From Glycomyces algeriensis (lineage in GTDB: Bacteria > Actinomycetota > Actinomycetes > Mycobacteriales > Micromonosporaceae), in the NCBI RefSeq assembly GCF_027622855.1, contig NZ_JAPZVR010000002.1, positions 390,681 through 454,680 of the forward strand: a stretch of 64,000 nucleotides of DNA, in the 5' to 3' direction. The position numbers and the translations under genes are program-made. This document shows positions 35,324 to 46,249 of the stretch, in pieces (position 1 is the first letter of the stretch; each line of letters opens with the position of its first letter). The notes below the pieces were generated by a model. The model searched no databases, was not told the origin of the DNA, and saw nothing but the letters and a program-made list of their open reading frames with translations.

Positions 35324-36217
35324 ATGCGGATCGTCATCGCCGGGTCGAGCGGCTATCTCGGCAAGCCCCTGATGGAAGCCCTTGAAGGCCTGGGCGAAGG
35401 CCACGACCTCGTGCGGCTGGTGCGCCACCGCCCCGACGAGGAGAACGAGATCGTCTGGGACCCTTACAAAGGGCCCCTGGACCCGCAGATCCTCGACGGC
35501 GTGGACGCGGTCGTCAACCTGTGCGGCGTGAACGTCGGCGGCAAGCGCTGGAACGCCGCGTACAAGAAGCGCATCGAGACCAGCCGGGTCGTCCCGACCA
35601 TGGTCCTCGCCGAGGCGGTGGCGGCCGCGAAGGTCCCGGTGATGGTGAACGCATCGGCGGCCGGCTGGTACGGCGACCGCGCCGACATCGAAGTGGACGA
35701 ATCGACCCCCGCGGCGGCCGACTTCCTCGGACGGCTCTGCCTGAAGTGGGAGTCGGCGACCGAGGCGGCCGAGAAGTCGGGCGCACGGGTCGTCAAGCTG
35801 CGGACCGGCCACGTGCTCGGCCCGGCGAGCGTCCTCCTCGACCGGTTCGTACCGGCATGGAAGTGCTTCCTGGGCGGCCGCTTCGGCAGCGGACGCCAGT
35901 ACATGCCCTGGATCTCCTTGCGCGACTGGGTCGGCGCGGCGGTCACCGCCATCGAGGACGAATCCATCCGCGGCCCGGTCAACATGGTCGGCCCGACCCC
36001 GATCACCAACCGCGAGTTCACCAAAGCCCTCGGCGCGGCGGTCCACCGCCCGACCCCGTGGATCATCCCCGGCTGGGCGGTCAAGATCGTCGCCGGAGAG
36101 GCCGCGATCGAACTCCTCCGCGGCGCCAAGATCAAGCCGGGTGTCCTGCAGGCCAACGGATACGAGTACCAGGACCAAACGCTCTTCGAGGCGCTGAGGT
36201 ACGCCCTCAACGACTGA
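35324..36217 (+). CDS. TIGR01777-family NAD-dependent epimerase-like protein
   Basis: A 297-residue extended-SDR protein. The dinucleotide loop is GSSGYLGKPLMEAL, the characteristic NLCGVNVGGKRW follows, and the C-terminal DUF1731-type segment shows GPVNMVGPTPITNREFTKAL and LRGAKIKPGVLQANGY. The substrate of the family is unknown (related to YfcH/SulA-like proteins). The Tyr/Lys pair of classical SDRs is only partly present (GWYGDR). It follows the Rrf2 gene by 9 nt but has its own leaderless promoter signal, and it ends with a hairpin. Confidence 0.88.
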   Translation: MRIVIAGSSGYLGKPLMEALEGLGEGHDLVRLVRHRPDEENEIVWDPYKGPLDPQILDGVDAVVNLCGVNVGGKRWNAAYKKRIETSRVVPTMVLAEAVAAAKVPVMVNASAAGWYGDRADIEVDESTPAAADFLGRLCLKWESATEAAEKSGARVVKLRTGHVLGPASVLLDRFVPAWKCFLGGRFGSGRQYMPWISLRDWVGAAVTAIEDESIRGPVNMVGPTPITNREFTKALGAAVHRPTPWIIPGWAVKIVAGEAAIELLRGAKIKPGVLQANGYEYQDQTLFEALRYALND

Positions 36218-36240
36218 CGAGTTCGCATAAGCGCAGCACA

Positions 36241-36275
36241 CGAGACCGGTCCCGGATGTGGGGCCGGTCTCGAGT
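36241..36275 (+). terminator. intrinsic terminator after the SDR gene
   Basis: CGAGACCGG and its complement form a 9-bp stem with a 14-nt loop, followed by a short T-run (CCTTTTCG). Confidence 0.75.
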
Positions 36276-36303
36276 CCTTTTCGAACGGCACGCGATCCGC
36301 TAA

Positions 36304-36335
36304 GTTGAACATGTTCAACCTGAACACGTTCAACT
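36304..36335 (+). promoter_or_regulatory. double palindromic operator upstream of a membrane gene
   Basis: GTTGAACATGTTCAAC (36304-36319) is a perfect 16-bp palindrome; a second, imperfect copy (TGAACACGTTCAAC) follows directly. The tandem arrangement is typical of TetR/MarR-type operators. It lies 24-55 nt before the ATG at 36359. No regulator gene is adjacent. Confidence 0.65.
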
Positions 36336-36358
36336 AATCCACTCTCGAAGGATCGCCC

Positions 36359-36846
36359 ATGCTGGTTCAACCTGTGCCCCCTCCCAAGTGGCCGAAAGTC
36401 ATCAGCACCGTGCGGATCCTCACCGGGGTTCAGGTTGCGCTGGTCATGATCACCGGGAACTGCTCATTCGGGGTTCCGCTCTTCGGCGCGATCGCCTGGG
36501 CCACTGAGCGATTCAATGGCATGAGAATGCATTGGGATTCGCGGTCCCCTGGGCCTGGGGCGTCGGCTTCGCGGCGATCTTCACCTACGCGTACTTCACC
36601 AACCGCTGGGCCGGCCGGGCAGACCGCCGGGCCCGGACCACGATCATCATCGGAACGGCGGTGCTGGTCGGCCTCACCGTTTTGACCCTTCCGATGATGG
36701 GGTGGGAAGGTGGGGTTGCATGGGTCCTCATCGCCGCCACGCCTTCACTCATCATCCAGACGATCGTCCTGCGGTGCGTCCACGGCAGGGAAGGGCGGCG
36801 CTGGTTCGAGCGCGAGGGTGCCGAGCCGGTGGACCCTGAGCCCTAG
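36359..36846 (+). pseudogene. frameshifted four-helix membrane protein
   Basis: Two reading frames together give one coherent protein. Frame 1 starts at the ATG 36359 (GAAGGA upstream) with a helix VRILTGVQVALVMITGNC, and loses sense after about 36505. The second frame, open from 36508 to the stop at 36846, carries three helices (ALGFAVPWAWGVGFAAIF; TTIIIGTAVLVGLTVLTL; VAWVLIAATPSLIIQTIVL). A one-base shift within about 36505-36531 would join them into about 162 residues. It could be a real pseudogene, a sequencing error, or programmed. The product is unrecognised; a sister membrane gene follows. Confidence 0.6.
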
Positions 36847-36879
36847 ACTTTGGTGACCGCCCACTTGAAGGACCCGCCC

Positions 36880-37467
36880 ATGTACACGCCGCCTGCCACG
36901 CCGCCCGCCACTCCCCTGCCCCCGGAACTGCTGCACCGCAAGCCTGGGACGGTCACCGCTGCGCAGGTCATGCTCTGGCTGCAGTTCTCGTTCCTGATCT
37001 GCTGCGGGGCGGGCGGCGGGCTGACCGCGCTGTTCTATTCCGAGGCGCTGAACTTCAGCGACTTCGAGTTCGAGGAGGACCTCTCGCAGGGCTTCGAGAA
37101 CCTCGCCGCGCTAGTCACCATCGTCATCGCGGCGACCATCGCGCTCGTGATCCTCTTCGGCGTGCTCGCGGTCAAGATCGGCGCGGGCCGCCGCTGGGCG
37201 CAGATTTTGACGATCGCGGTCATGCTGCTGGCCTTCGTGTCCGGCTTCATCGGGATCTACACCGGGTTCGAGGCGAGCAGCGAAGTGGGCGCGCCCGCCG
37301 ACGGGACGCGGCTGATCTGGACCCTCCTCAGTCTCGCGATGCCGCTGGTGACGCTCATCTGCCTGTTCACGGGCTCGGCGAACCAATGGTTCCGCCAGCG
37401 CGGGCGCGAGCCGCTCAAAGGGCTGCCGCCGCAGAGCCCTCCGGCAGTGCCGTACCGGTCGTACTGA
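36880..37467 (+). CDS. four-helix membrane protein of unknown function
   Basis: A 195-residue protein with a Pro/Thr-rich N-terminus and four helices (VMLWLQFSFLICCGAGGGL; LVTIVIAATIALVILFGVLA; ILTIAVMLLAFVSGFIGIY; WTLLSLAMPLVTLICLF). The ATG at 36880 has AAGGA at 7 nt; an upstream TTG is less likely. The arrangement resembles the preceding frameshifted gene, suggesting an ancestral duplication or co-function. The last 53 nt overlap the end of the opposing LLM oxidoreductase gene. Confidence 0.75.
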   Translation: MYTPPATPPATPLPPELLHRKPGTVTAAQVMLWLQFSFLICCGAGGGLTALFYSEALNFSDFEFEEDLSQGFENLAALVTIVIAATIALVILFGVLAVKIGAGRRWAQILTIAVMLLAFVSGFIGIYTGFEASSEVGAPADGTRLIWTLLSLAMPLVTLICLFTGSANQWFRQRGREPLKGLPPQSPPAVPYRSY

Positions 37468-38446
37468 GTGCTTCGCCGAGCGCGGCGATGTTGTCGCCGA
37501 CCGCTTCGGGGTCGCCGATGCCTTCGACCAGGAGGAGTTGGCGGCGGACGCCGGTCTTCTCGGCGGAGGCGGCGAGCCGTTCGGCGACGTGGTCGGCGGG
37601 TCCGACGGCGTGGCGTTCGATCATCCAGTCGACGTAGGCGGCGTGGTCGCGTTGGCCGCGTTTCGGTTTGAGGCTCACGTACTGGCCGACGCCCCTGGTG
37701 AGGAGTTCCGTGAGCGAGGTCCGCAGGCGGTCGACGGCGTCGTGCCCGTCGGCGATGTGGGCGAGGTGCGTGGAGACGTGCTCGGCGGAGTCGGGGTCGA
37801 AGCCGGCGGTTTCGGCTTCTTGCCGCCAGGCGTTGAGGAGGGCGACGTGGTCGTCGTCGGGGGCGTGCATGCCGAGGAGGAGCGGGTGGCCGTGGCGTCC
37901 GGCGAGGCGGGCGGTGGCTTCGCCGGTGGCCGCGATCCAGACCGGGCGTCCGGCGCCGGGGGGCATGACGCGGACGGGGAGGACGTCGAAGAACTCGCCG
38001 GCGTGGGCGACTTCGGCGGCGCCGGAGAGCCAGCGTGTGAGGAGCGCGAGGCTTTCTTCGAAGCCGCGTTCGTACCGGTCGAGGCTGGAGTCGAAGACGT
38101 CGAGGTCGATCCAGGGGCCGCCGCGGCCGACGCCGAGTCGGAAGCGGCCGGGGGCGAGGGCGTCGAGGGTGGCGGCCTCTTCGCCGAGGGCGACGGGGTT
38201 GCGGTTGGAGAGGACGGCGACGGCGGTGCCGATCTGGAGGCGTTCGGTGGCGGCGAGGAGGTGGGCGGCCATGAGCGTCGCGGAGGGGCTCGCGCCGTAT
38301 TCGATGAAGTGGTGCTCGGCGGTCCATACGCCGTCGAGCCCGGCCGTCTCCGCTTGCCGCGCATAGGAGACGACTCGGCGAAGTGCCGCCGCCGGCGCGA
38401 TGCCGGGGAACACTCCGCCGAGGAGGAAGAGATCGTAAGCGCTCAT
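37415..38446 (-). CDS. LLM-class flavin-dependent oxidoreductase
   Basis: A 343-residue bacterial luciferase-like (beta/alpha) barrel protein, with GVWTAEHHFIEYGASPSATLMAAHLLAAT near the N-terminus and LGVGRGGPWIDLDVFD in the middle. It would use FMN or F420 to oxidise an unknown substrate. The ATG lacks a Shine-Dalgarno; TAGAGT (38453-38458) lies 6 nt upstream. Its last 53 nt overlap the opposing membrane gene tail to tail, with both C-termini reading as normal protein. Confidence 0.9.
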   Translation of the reverse strand: MSAYDLFLLGGVFPGIAPAAALRRVVSYARQAETAGLDGVWTAEHHFIEYGASPSATLMAAHLLAATERLQIGTAVAVLSNRNPVALGEEAATLDALAPGRFRLGVGRGGPWIDLDVFDSSLDRYERGFEESLALLTRWLSGAAEVAHAGEFFDVLPVRVMPPGAGRPVWIAATGEATARLAGRHGHPLLLGMHAPDDDHVALLNAWRQEAETAGFDPDSAEHVSTHLAHIADGHDAVDRLRTSLTELLTRGVGQYVSLKPKRGQRDHAAYVDWMIERHAVGPADHVAERLAASAEKTGVRRQLLLVEGIGDPEAVGDNIAALGEALSTTGTALPEGSAAAAL

Positions 38447-38452
38447 GCGCTC

Positions 38453-38458
38453 ACTCTA
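38453..38458 (-). promoter_or_regulatory. -10 element, leaderless LLM gene
   Basis: TAGAGT on the minus strand, 6 nt before the ATG at 38446. Confidence 0.5.
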
Positions 38459-38484
38459 TGGGCCGTCCCTTTTGAAGGACAGCC

Positions 38485-41483
<2,999 letters not shown>

Positions 41484-41499
41484 GCGACACGACACGCAG

Positions 41500-41528
41500 A
41501 AGGCCGACCGCCCGGCGGTCGGCCTTTT
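41500..41528 (+). terminator. intrinsic terminator after folD
   Basis: An 11-bp perfect stem (AAGGCCGACCG and complement) with a CCCGG loop, followed by TTTTCG overlapping the right arm. Confidence 0.88.
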
Positions 41529-41585
41529 CGCCGTCCCTTGTGCTGTCGGATACCTGACAACCCATGGTCGTGACCGCCGGTGTTC

Positions 41586-41613
41586 TTGGCAATTGCCCGG
41601 AAACGCCTATACT
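41586..41613 (+). promoter_or_regulatory. candidate vegetative promoter
   Basis: TTGGCA (41586-41591) and TATACT (41608-41613) with a 16-nt spacer, about 55 nt before the hypothetical gene at 41668. A second, leaderless-type TAAGCT (41656-41661) lies 6 nt before the same ATG, so two starts are possible. Confidence 0.5.
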
Positions 41614-41667
41614 CGCCCGGTCACTCGATGTACCGGAACTGCGACAGGCTCTCGCTAAGCTCCGACC

Positions 41668-42300
41668 ATGAGCGACCACCCCGCGAAGAACATCTGGGCC
41701 GCCATCAGCGCGCTGGCCGCAGTGGCCACCATCGTCCTCACCATCGTGATGTGGCGCCACGGCCAGAACGACCCCGCCTCCGGCGAGAGCGAGTCCGCGA
41801 GCGCCGACCAAGTCGGCGAATCCAGCCCGACGAGCGCCGACACCGAAGCGGCGCAAGGAAGCGGCGCGTGGGAGGAGACCGACTCCTACACCATCTCGCT
41901 GCCGACGACCTTCCAAGGGCACGACTGCAGGGATCTGCATATCGACCTGGACGAGCAGGGCGAGAGCGAACTGCTCGACGGCGACAGCGAACCCGCCGAA
42001 GGGGCGGACCTCATCTGGTACTCGTGCGGCGGATCGCAGCCCGGCCACTTCTACAGCGTCCCCGAGGCATCCGGGTTGACGCCGTCGGGCGAAAGCCTCG
42101 AACCCGATGTCTGCAACTCCGCGACCAGCGGCGACTCGTACCTTTCCCTGTCAGTCGACCCCGGTGACCCGCCGACCGAGCTCGGGTGCCTGATCACGAC
42201 CTCGGGAGCACTCGCCGGGGTGTCACCGACCGGGCTCGATCGGGTCGGCGAAGGGGTAGTGGCGGACTTGCAGGTGATCCTCTGGCAGCGGGCCGGGTGA
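41668..42300 (+). CDS. hypothetical membrane-anchored exported protein
   Basis: A 210-residue protein with one N-terminal helix (WAAISALAAVATIVLTIVMW), a disordered Ser/Glu/Asp stretch and an external domain with four cysteines (GHDCRDL, WYSCGG, DVCNSA, LGCLIT) that could pair as disulfides. No family is recognised. The domain is acidic, with a Gly/Ser surface. It converges with the next gene, the two stops being only 1 nt apart. Confidence 0.7.
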   Translation: MSDHPAKNIWAAISALAAVATIVLTIVMWRHGQNDPASGESESASADQVGESSPTSADTEAAQGSGAWEETDSYTISLPTTFQGHDCRDLHIDLDEQGESELLDGDSEPAEGADLIWYSCGGSQPGHFYSVPEASGLTPSGESLEPDVCNSATSGDSYLSLSVDPGDPPTELGCLITTSGALAGVSPTGLDRVGEGVVADLQVILWQRAG

Positions 42301-42301
42301 C

Positions 42302-43090
42302 TCACCGGGCCGGCAGGCGGTCGAAGCAGTCGGCCAGGGCCGGAAGGAAATCCATGAAGCGGGCCCGCTGCTGGTGGGTGTCGGCGCCGGTGCCGTCGCT
42401 CTTCCAGGCCACGAGCCAGCCCTCCTTCGCCGCCCACGACCAGCGGAACAGGTCCAGGCCCGCGGCCTCCGCGGCGGCGGCCACGGTCGCTGCCAGAGCC
42501 GGGTCGTCGGTGTGGAGCTGCCGGGGCACCGGCCGGAAGAACCGGTCCAGGGCGTCGGCGGTGAACCGCCCGATGCGACCGCGCTGGCGCGGCTGCGGGC
42601 GCGGCAGGTCCGGGAGCGCCACAGACTTGTAGCGCGCCCGGCGCGGATGCCAGTTCCCGGCCATCGAGGCGTCACCGTCGAGGAGCCGGTGCTGCACCAC
42701 GTCGGGTCCGGCGCCCTGCAGCCTGACGGCGTTGCACCGCAACTGGTAGATCGAGCCCGCGGCGGTCGCGTCCAGCGCGCTGAACCCGAAGGCGTGCCGG
42801 CCGCCCCACACGCCGTGCGTCCACCCGCGCACGTGCGCGACCGGGAACCCAAGGCGCCCAAGGTGGTTCAGCACTGCCGCGGTCTCGCCGCCGAGATCCT
42901 CGGACTGGAGTTCGGCGCGGAACGCGAGCCGGTACTTGCGGGCGAACTGCTGCCAGCCCGCGAGCGCGGCCCGGGCCTCGCGTTCGGCCGCCGGGTCGAG
43001 CCCGGACTCGGTCTCGAGCACCGCCCCCGCCCGTTCGGCACCGCTCTGGCCGACCTGACCCACCACAGGTTCCTCCCACTGTCGATTCAC
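42302..43090 (-). CDS. hypothetical protein, Trp/Arg-rich
   Basis: A 262-residue protein of unknown function. It contains RGWTHGVWGGRHAFGFSALD, an Arg/Pro-rich middle (LPRPQPRQRGRIGRF) and RWSWAAKEGWLVAWKSDG. No signal or membrane helix is seen. The GTG at 43088-43090 is chosen, giving VNRQWEEPV; a GTG two codons upstream is an alternative. TACAGT lies 4 nt upstream of the chosen start, off the usual spacing. Codon use is normal for the window, which supports coding. Confidence 0.65.
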   Translation of the reverse strand: MNRQWEEPVVGQVGQSGAERAGAVLETESGLDPAAEREARAALAGWQQFARKYRLAFRAELQSEDLGGETAAVLNHLGRLGFPVAHVRGWTHGVWGGRHAFGFSALDATAAGSIYQLRCNAVRLQGAGPDVVQHRLLDGDASMAGNWHPRRARYKSVALPDLPRPQPRQRGRIGRFTADALDRFFRPVPRQLHTDDPALAATVAAAAEAAGLDLFRWSWAAKEGWLVAWKSDGTGADTHQQRARFMDFLPALADCFDRLPAR

Positions 43091-43285
43091 GAGCACTGTA
43101 TGGCGGCGCGGCAAGACCGTCCTCCCCCAATTCGTGCCGCGATGCGGCCGGCTCCGGCACACCGCCCAACCACCCGCGGAACAGGTGCCGTGGCCTCGGA
43201 AAATAACTCCAAGTGGCGGATACCCGACAGACATGCACGACCGCCGGACGTAGCGTTAAGGCTTCCCACGCAGAGGAGGTTGCGT

Positions 43286-43687
43286 ATGACACGTCGTCTC
43301 GCATTCGTGGCGACCGTCGCCGCCATGATCGTCTCGGTCTCGAGTCCGGCGATGGCGTTCCAGCACGACAGGGTGCAGAACCCGGTGGTGCACTGGGCAC
43401 TCGACATCGCGATCCTCGCCATCGTGGTCGCTCCGATATGGACGGCGCTGCTCTGGGGCAAGGGGCGCAGCAAGTGGCTGCTGGCAGGCTTGATCGCCTT
43501 CGTGCAGCTGCCGGTCGCGGTCCTCGGCTTCTCACCGAGCGCCTCGGCACTGTTCGCCGGCAGCGGGCTGTTCCTCGGCCTCGCGCTCACGACCGCCGCG
43601 ATCTGGTACACCCGCAGAGTGACCCGCCAGGAGCGGGCCGCCGCCGAAGCGCTCGTCCAGAAGGAACTGCCTGGCGAGGCCGCCTGA
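43286..43687 (+). CDS. small polytopic membrane protein
   Basis: A 133-residue protein with a cleavable-looking signal (LAFVATVAAMIVSVSSPAMAF) followed by three helices (ALDIAILAIVVAPIWTALLWG; WLLAGLIAFVQLPVAVLGF; GSGLFLGLALTTAAIWYT) and a charged tail. The ATG has GAGGAGG upstream. No family is recognised. Its last 156 nt overlap an opposing hypothetical gene. Confidence 0.75.
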   Translation: MTRRLAFVATVAAMIVSVSSPAMAFQHDRVQNPVVHWALDIAILAIVVAPIWTALLWGKGRSKWLLAGLIAFVQLPVAVLGFSPSASALFAGSGLFLGLALTTAAIWYTRRVTRQERAAAEALVQKELPGEAA

Positions 43688-44020
43688 GCCGAGGGCGAAA
43701 CCGGTGAGCCGGTCGCCGTCGCGCAGCAGCCGGAACACCGGGCAGCCCTGGAACGGACCGTGGAACCCGCCGGTCGCGGGGTCGCGGTAGGCGTGCCATG
43801 CGCAGTGCGCCTCGCCGACCCATCCCCAGGCGCGGTGCGTCTCGGCCCCGCCGAAGCGGTACACGCCGACGCTGAGGGTCCGGTCGCCGACCGGGCGCCG
43901 GTAGAAGTCGGCGTCGAGGCCCGGCACGGGCATCGTCTCGAAGTCGATGTCAGGCAGGGTCTTGTGATACGTGAAATCGGCGAGATGCGGGATCTCGCCG
44001 ATTTCCTCTAGAGAAGCCAC
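43532..44020 (-). CDS. hypothetical protein, uncertain 3' end
   Basis: A 162-residue frame whose N-terminal two thirds look like real protein (IGEIPHLADFTYHKTLPDID, then RFGGAETHRAWGWVGEAHC and FHGPFQGCPVFRLLRDGD). The last 52 residues lie opposite the membrane gene at 43286 and read less convincingly, so a frameshift near 43690 is possible. Starts GTG 44020 or 44026 both lie in the right arm of a large inverted repeat. No function is recognised. Confidence 0.45.
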   Translation of the reverse strand: MASLEEIGEIPHLADFTYHKTLPDIDFETMPVPGLDADFYRRPVGDRTLSVGVYRFGGAETHRAWGWVGEAHCAWHAYRDPATGGFHGPFQGCPVFRLLRDGDRLTGFALGSGGLARQFLLDERFGGGPLLAGHSAGVPDRGGREREAEEQPAAGEQCRGAR

Positions 44021-44056
44021 GGGCACACCTGGTCTAACGACCGGGCGTGCCCGTGG
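44017..44056 (-). promoter_or_regulatory. nested inverted repeat enclosing a start codon
   Basis: CCACGGGCAC (44017-44026) and its exact complement GTGCCCGTGG (44047-44056) flank a 20-nt loop that itself contains GGTC-GTTA-GACC. On the minus-strand RNA the distal arm carries the GTG start codons of the gene at 43532-44020. It may be a start-sequestering hairpin, or a late terminator for pfkA, whose stop is about 175 nt upstream. The rest of the 44057-44229 gap shows nothing clear. Confidence 0.5.
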
Positions 44057-44229
44057 TTGCGCAATTCTGACAGTCCATCCGGGCCCAAGGGGCGCCCTGA
44101 GTGGAAATCCGACAAGGCTTCGTGAGGAGCTAGTACGTGTGCGGAGCACAGCGGAGCGTACTTGCGACGAGCGAAACGCAGCTCAGATCTTCTCTCAGGG
44201 GGTCCGCCGGAACCACAGCGGACCTTTAC

Positions 44230-45255
44230 TTAAACGCCGAAGAAGACCTCGGCGTCGGCGTACCGCTCGACCGGGACGGTCTTGAGCACGTCGGTGCCTT
44301 CGTTGATCGGGATGCGCACGACGTTGGTGCCCTGGAGCGCCATCATCTTGCCGAAGTCGCCCTCGTTCACGGCTGCGGCGGCCTCGAGGCCCAGGCGGGT
44401 CGCGAGCACGCGGTCGAACGCGGTCGGGGTGCCGCCGCGCTGCAGGTGGCCGAGGATGATCGCGCGGGTCTCGATCTCCGCGCGCTCCTTGATCTCCTTG
44501 GCGACCCAGTCGCCGACGCCGCCGAGCTTGACGTGGCCGAACGCGTCGACCTCGCCGTCCTTGAGGACCATGCCCTCCTGGGCGTGCGCGCCCTCGGAGA
44601 CGGCGACGATGGTGGCCTTGCCGGCCTCCTTGCGCTCCTTGACGAAGTTCGCGACCTTCTCGATGTCGAACGCGACCTCGGGGATGAGGGTGACGTTCGC
44701 GCCGCCGGCGATGCCCGCGTGCAGCGTCATCCAGCCCGCGTGGCGGCCCATGATCTCGACGACGATGCAGCGGTCGTGCGAGTCCGCGGTCGTCCACAGG
44801 CGGTCGATGGCCTCGGTCGCGATGTTCACCGCGGTGTCGAAGCCGAAGGTGTAGTCGGTGCCCGAGAGGTCGTTGTCGATCGTCTTCGGGACGCCCACGC
44901 AGTTGACGCCGTCGGCGGTCAGCTTCGTGGCGACACCCAGGGTGTCCTCGCCGCCGATCGCGATGAGCGCGTCCACGCCCAGCGCGGCCATGTTCTTCTT
45001 GATGGCCTCGACGCCGCCCTCGATCTTGTAAGGGTTGGTACGCGAGGAGTGGAGGATCGTGCCGCCCTGGTCGAGGATGTTCTCGACCGAGTCCCAGTCC
45101 AGGGGCTGGGTGATGCCTTCGATCGGACCCCGCCAGCCGTAGCGGAAGCCCACGAACTCGTGGCCGAATTCCTTGCTGCCCTTACGGACCGCGGCACGGA
45201 TGACCGCGTTGAGACCGGGGCAGTCACCGCCGCCGGTGAGCACGCCAATGCGCAT
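44230..45255 (-). CDS. pfkA: 6-phosphofructokinase, probably pyrophosphate-dependent
   Basis: A 341-residue PFK of the actinobacterial group. The glycolytic step is fructose 6-phosphate phosphorylation. In E. coli numbering, which this start reproduces, residue 104 is Asp (IGGEDTLGVAT) and residue 124 is Lys (VGVPKTIDNDL). Asp104 plus Lys124 is the known marker of PPi-using enzymes such as that of Amycolatopsis methanolica, whereas ATP enzymes have Gly104. Other motifs are GGDCPGLNAVIRAAV, EIMGRHAGWMTLHAG and ILGHLQRGGTPTAFDR. The ATG has GGGAG upstream. The gene stands alone. Confidence 0.95.
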   Translation of the reverse strand: MRIGVLTGGGDCPGLNAVIRAAVRKGSKEFGHEFVGFRYGWRGPIEGITQPLDWDSVENILDQGGTILHSSRTNPYKIEGGVEAIKKNMAALGVDALIAIGGEDTLGVATKLTADGVNCVGVPKTIDNDLSGTDYTFGFDTAVNIATEAIDRLWTTADSHDRCIVVEIMGRHAGWMTLHAGIAGGANVTLIPEVAFDIEKVANFVKERKEAGKATIVAVSEGAHAQEGMVLKDGEVDAFGHVKLGGVGDWVAKEIKERAEIETRAIILGHLQRGGTPTAFDRVLATRLGLEAAAAVNEGDFGKMMALQGTNVVRIPINEGTDVLKTVPVERYADAEVFFGV

Positions 45256-45364
45256 GTGTCTTACTCCCTGGAGTGAGGACTGGTAACTGGGCGGCCCCAT
45301 TGCCGAAACACGCCCAGCCTATATCGGGACCCGGGGTCGGCGACCAGGGGTTCGGCAGGTCGGC

Positions 45365-45919
45365 CTAGCGGTGGGAATCGACCGGGCCGTACGCGGCGCG
45401 CTCGGCGCGGTACGCCTCGAGGGCCTTCCAGCGGGCGAGGTTGAGCCTGGCGTCGGTCAGCGCGTCGTGCATGTCGGCGTCGGGCGTGGTCGGCAGCTCG
45501 GGCCGGCCGAAGTCCTCCCAGCGCTGCCGCAGGTCCTTCGTCATGCGCGGGAGCGCCCGCGGGAGCTCGGGCATCGTGCCCCACAGCTGCGCGAACACGA
45601 CGTGGTCGTAGGCGCCGATCCAGGCCCACAGCTCGACGCGCTCGCCCGGGTGCGAGCCGGTCTTCTTGCGCACCGGCGAGACGAGGAAGTCGTAGAGCTC
45701 GTCGCGTATCGTGGCGCGGCTCTTCCAGAGCGGGCTCGCGGGGGGCGGGAGCTTGTCCAGGACGTTGCGGCGCACCCAGTCGATGGCGCGTGAGGGGTCG
45801 AACTCGGTCGACACGGCGTAGTACTCGCGTCCCTGCTCGTCGACGACGGCGATCGAGACCAGTTCGATCGTGCGACCGTCCTCGATGAACTCGCAGTCGT
45901 AGAAGTATCGGTACGCCAC
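45365..45919 (-). CDS. 3'-5' exoribonuclease, DEDDh type (polyadenylate-specific AS family)
   Basis: A 184-residue nuclease. The first acidic pair is YFYDCEFIEDG, with a middle Asp in AYDHVVFAQLWG and the final HDALTDARLNLARWK, together the DEDDh set. Family members trim poly(A) or act on small RNA 3' ends. The GTG at 45919 has AAGG at 7 nt. A Crp-type regulator diverges about 330 nt upstream. Confidence 0.9.
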   Translation of the reverse strand: MAYRYFYDCEFIEDGRTIELVSIAVVDEQGREYYAVSTEFDPSRAIDWVRRNVLDKLPPPASPLWKSRATIRDELYDFLVSPVRKKTGSHPGERVELWAWIGAYDHVVFAQLWGTMPELPRALPRMTKDLRQRWEDFGRPELPTTPDADMHDALTDARLNLARWKALEAYRAERAAYGPVDSHR

Positions 45920-46249
45920 GCATCGGCCTTTCGTATGAGCTCGAGCGGTCTTTTTCGGCCGTTCTTCTGACCCCACCCGTATGTCGCCGGACTGGCGTCG
46001 ACGCTACGCCATACGATCAGGCAGCCGGAATCTGACCTCGCGATCCGCACGCGGGCGCCGCGATACCGGACAATCGAGGCGAAAGCACGTAGACTTGATC
46101 GTACACTCGGTCGAGCGACAAGTGCGCCGTCCGGACACATGGCCCAACGGAGCGTGAAGTTTCCGACACTGGGCCCTGTACAACGACGGAAAAGACAGCG
46201 ATCATCGGAGGGAACCCGCGGACCCGGGACCCACCGAAGGGGGAGAACT
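45920..46249. promoter_or_regulatory. 330-nt divergent promoter region with a CRP-like site
   Basis: No gene is seen here. CGTGAAGTTTCCGACA (46153-46168) matches eight of ten defined positions of the mycobacterial CRP site (YGTGA-N6-TCACR) and lies about 80 nt before the crp start, which would allow autoregulation. GGGGGAG precedes the crp ATG. Confidence 0.45.
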
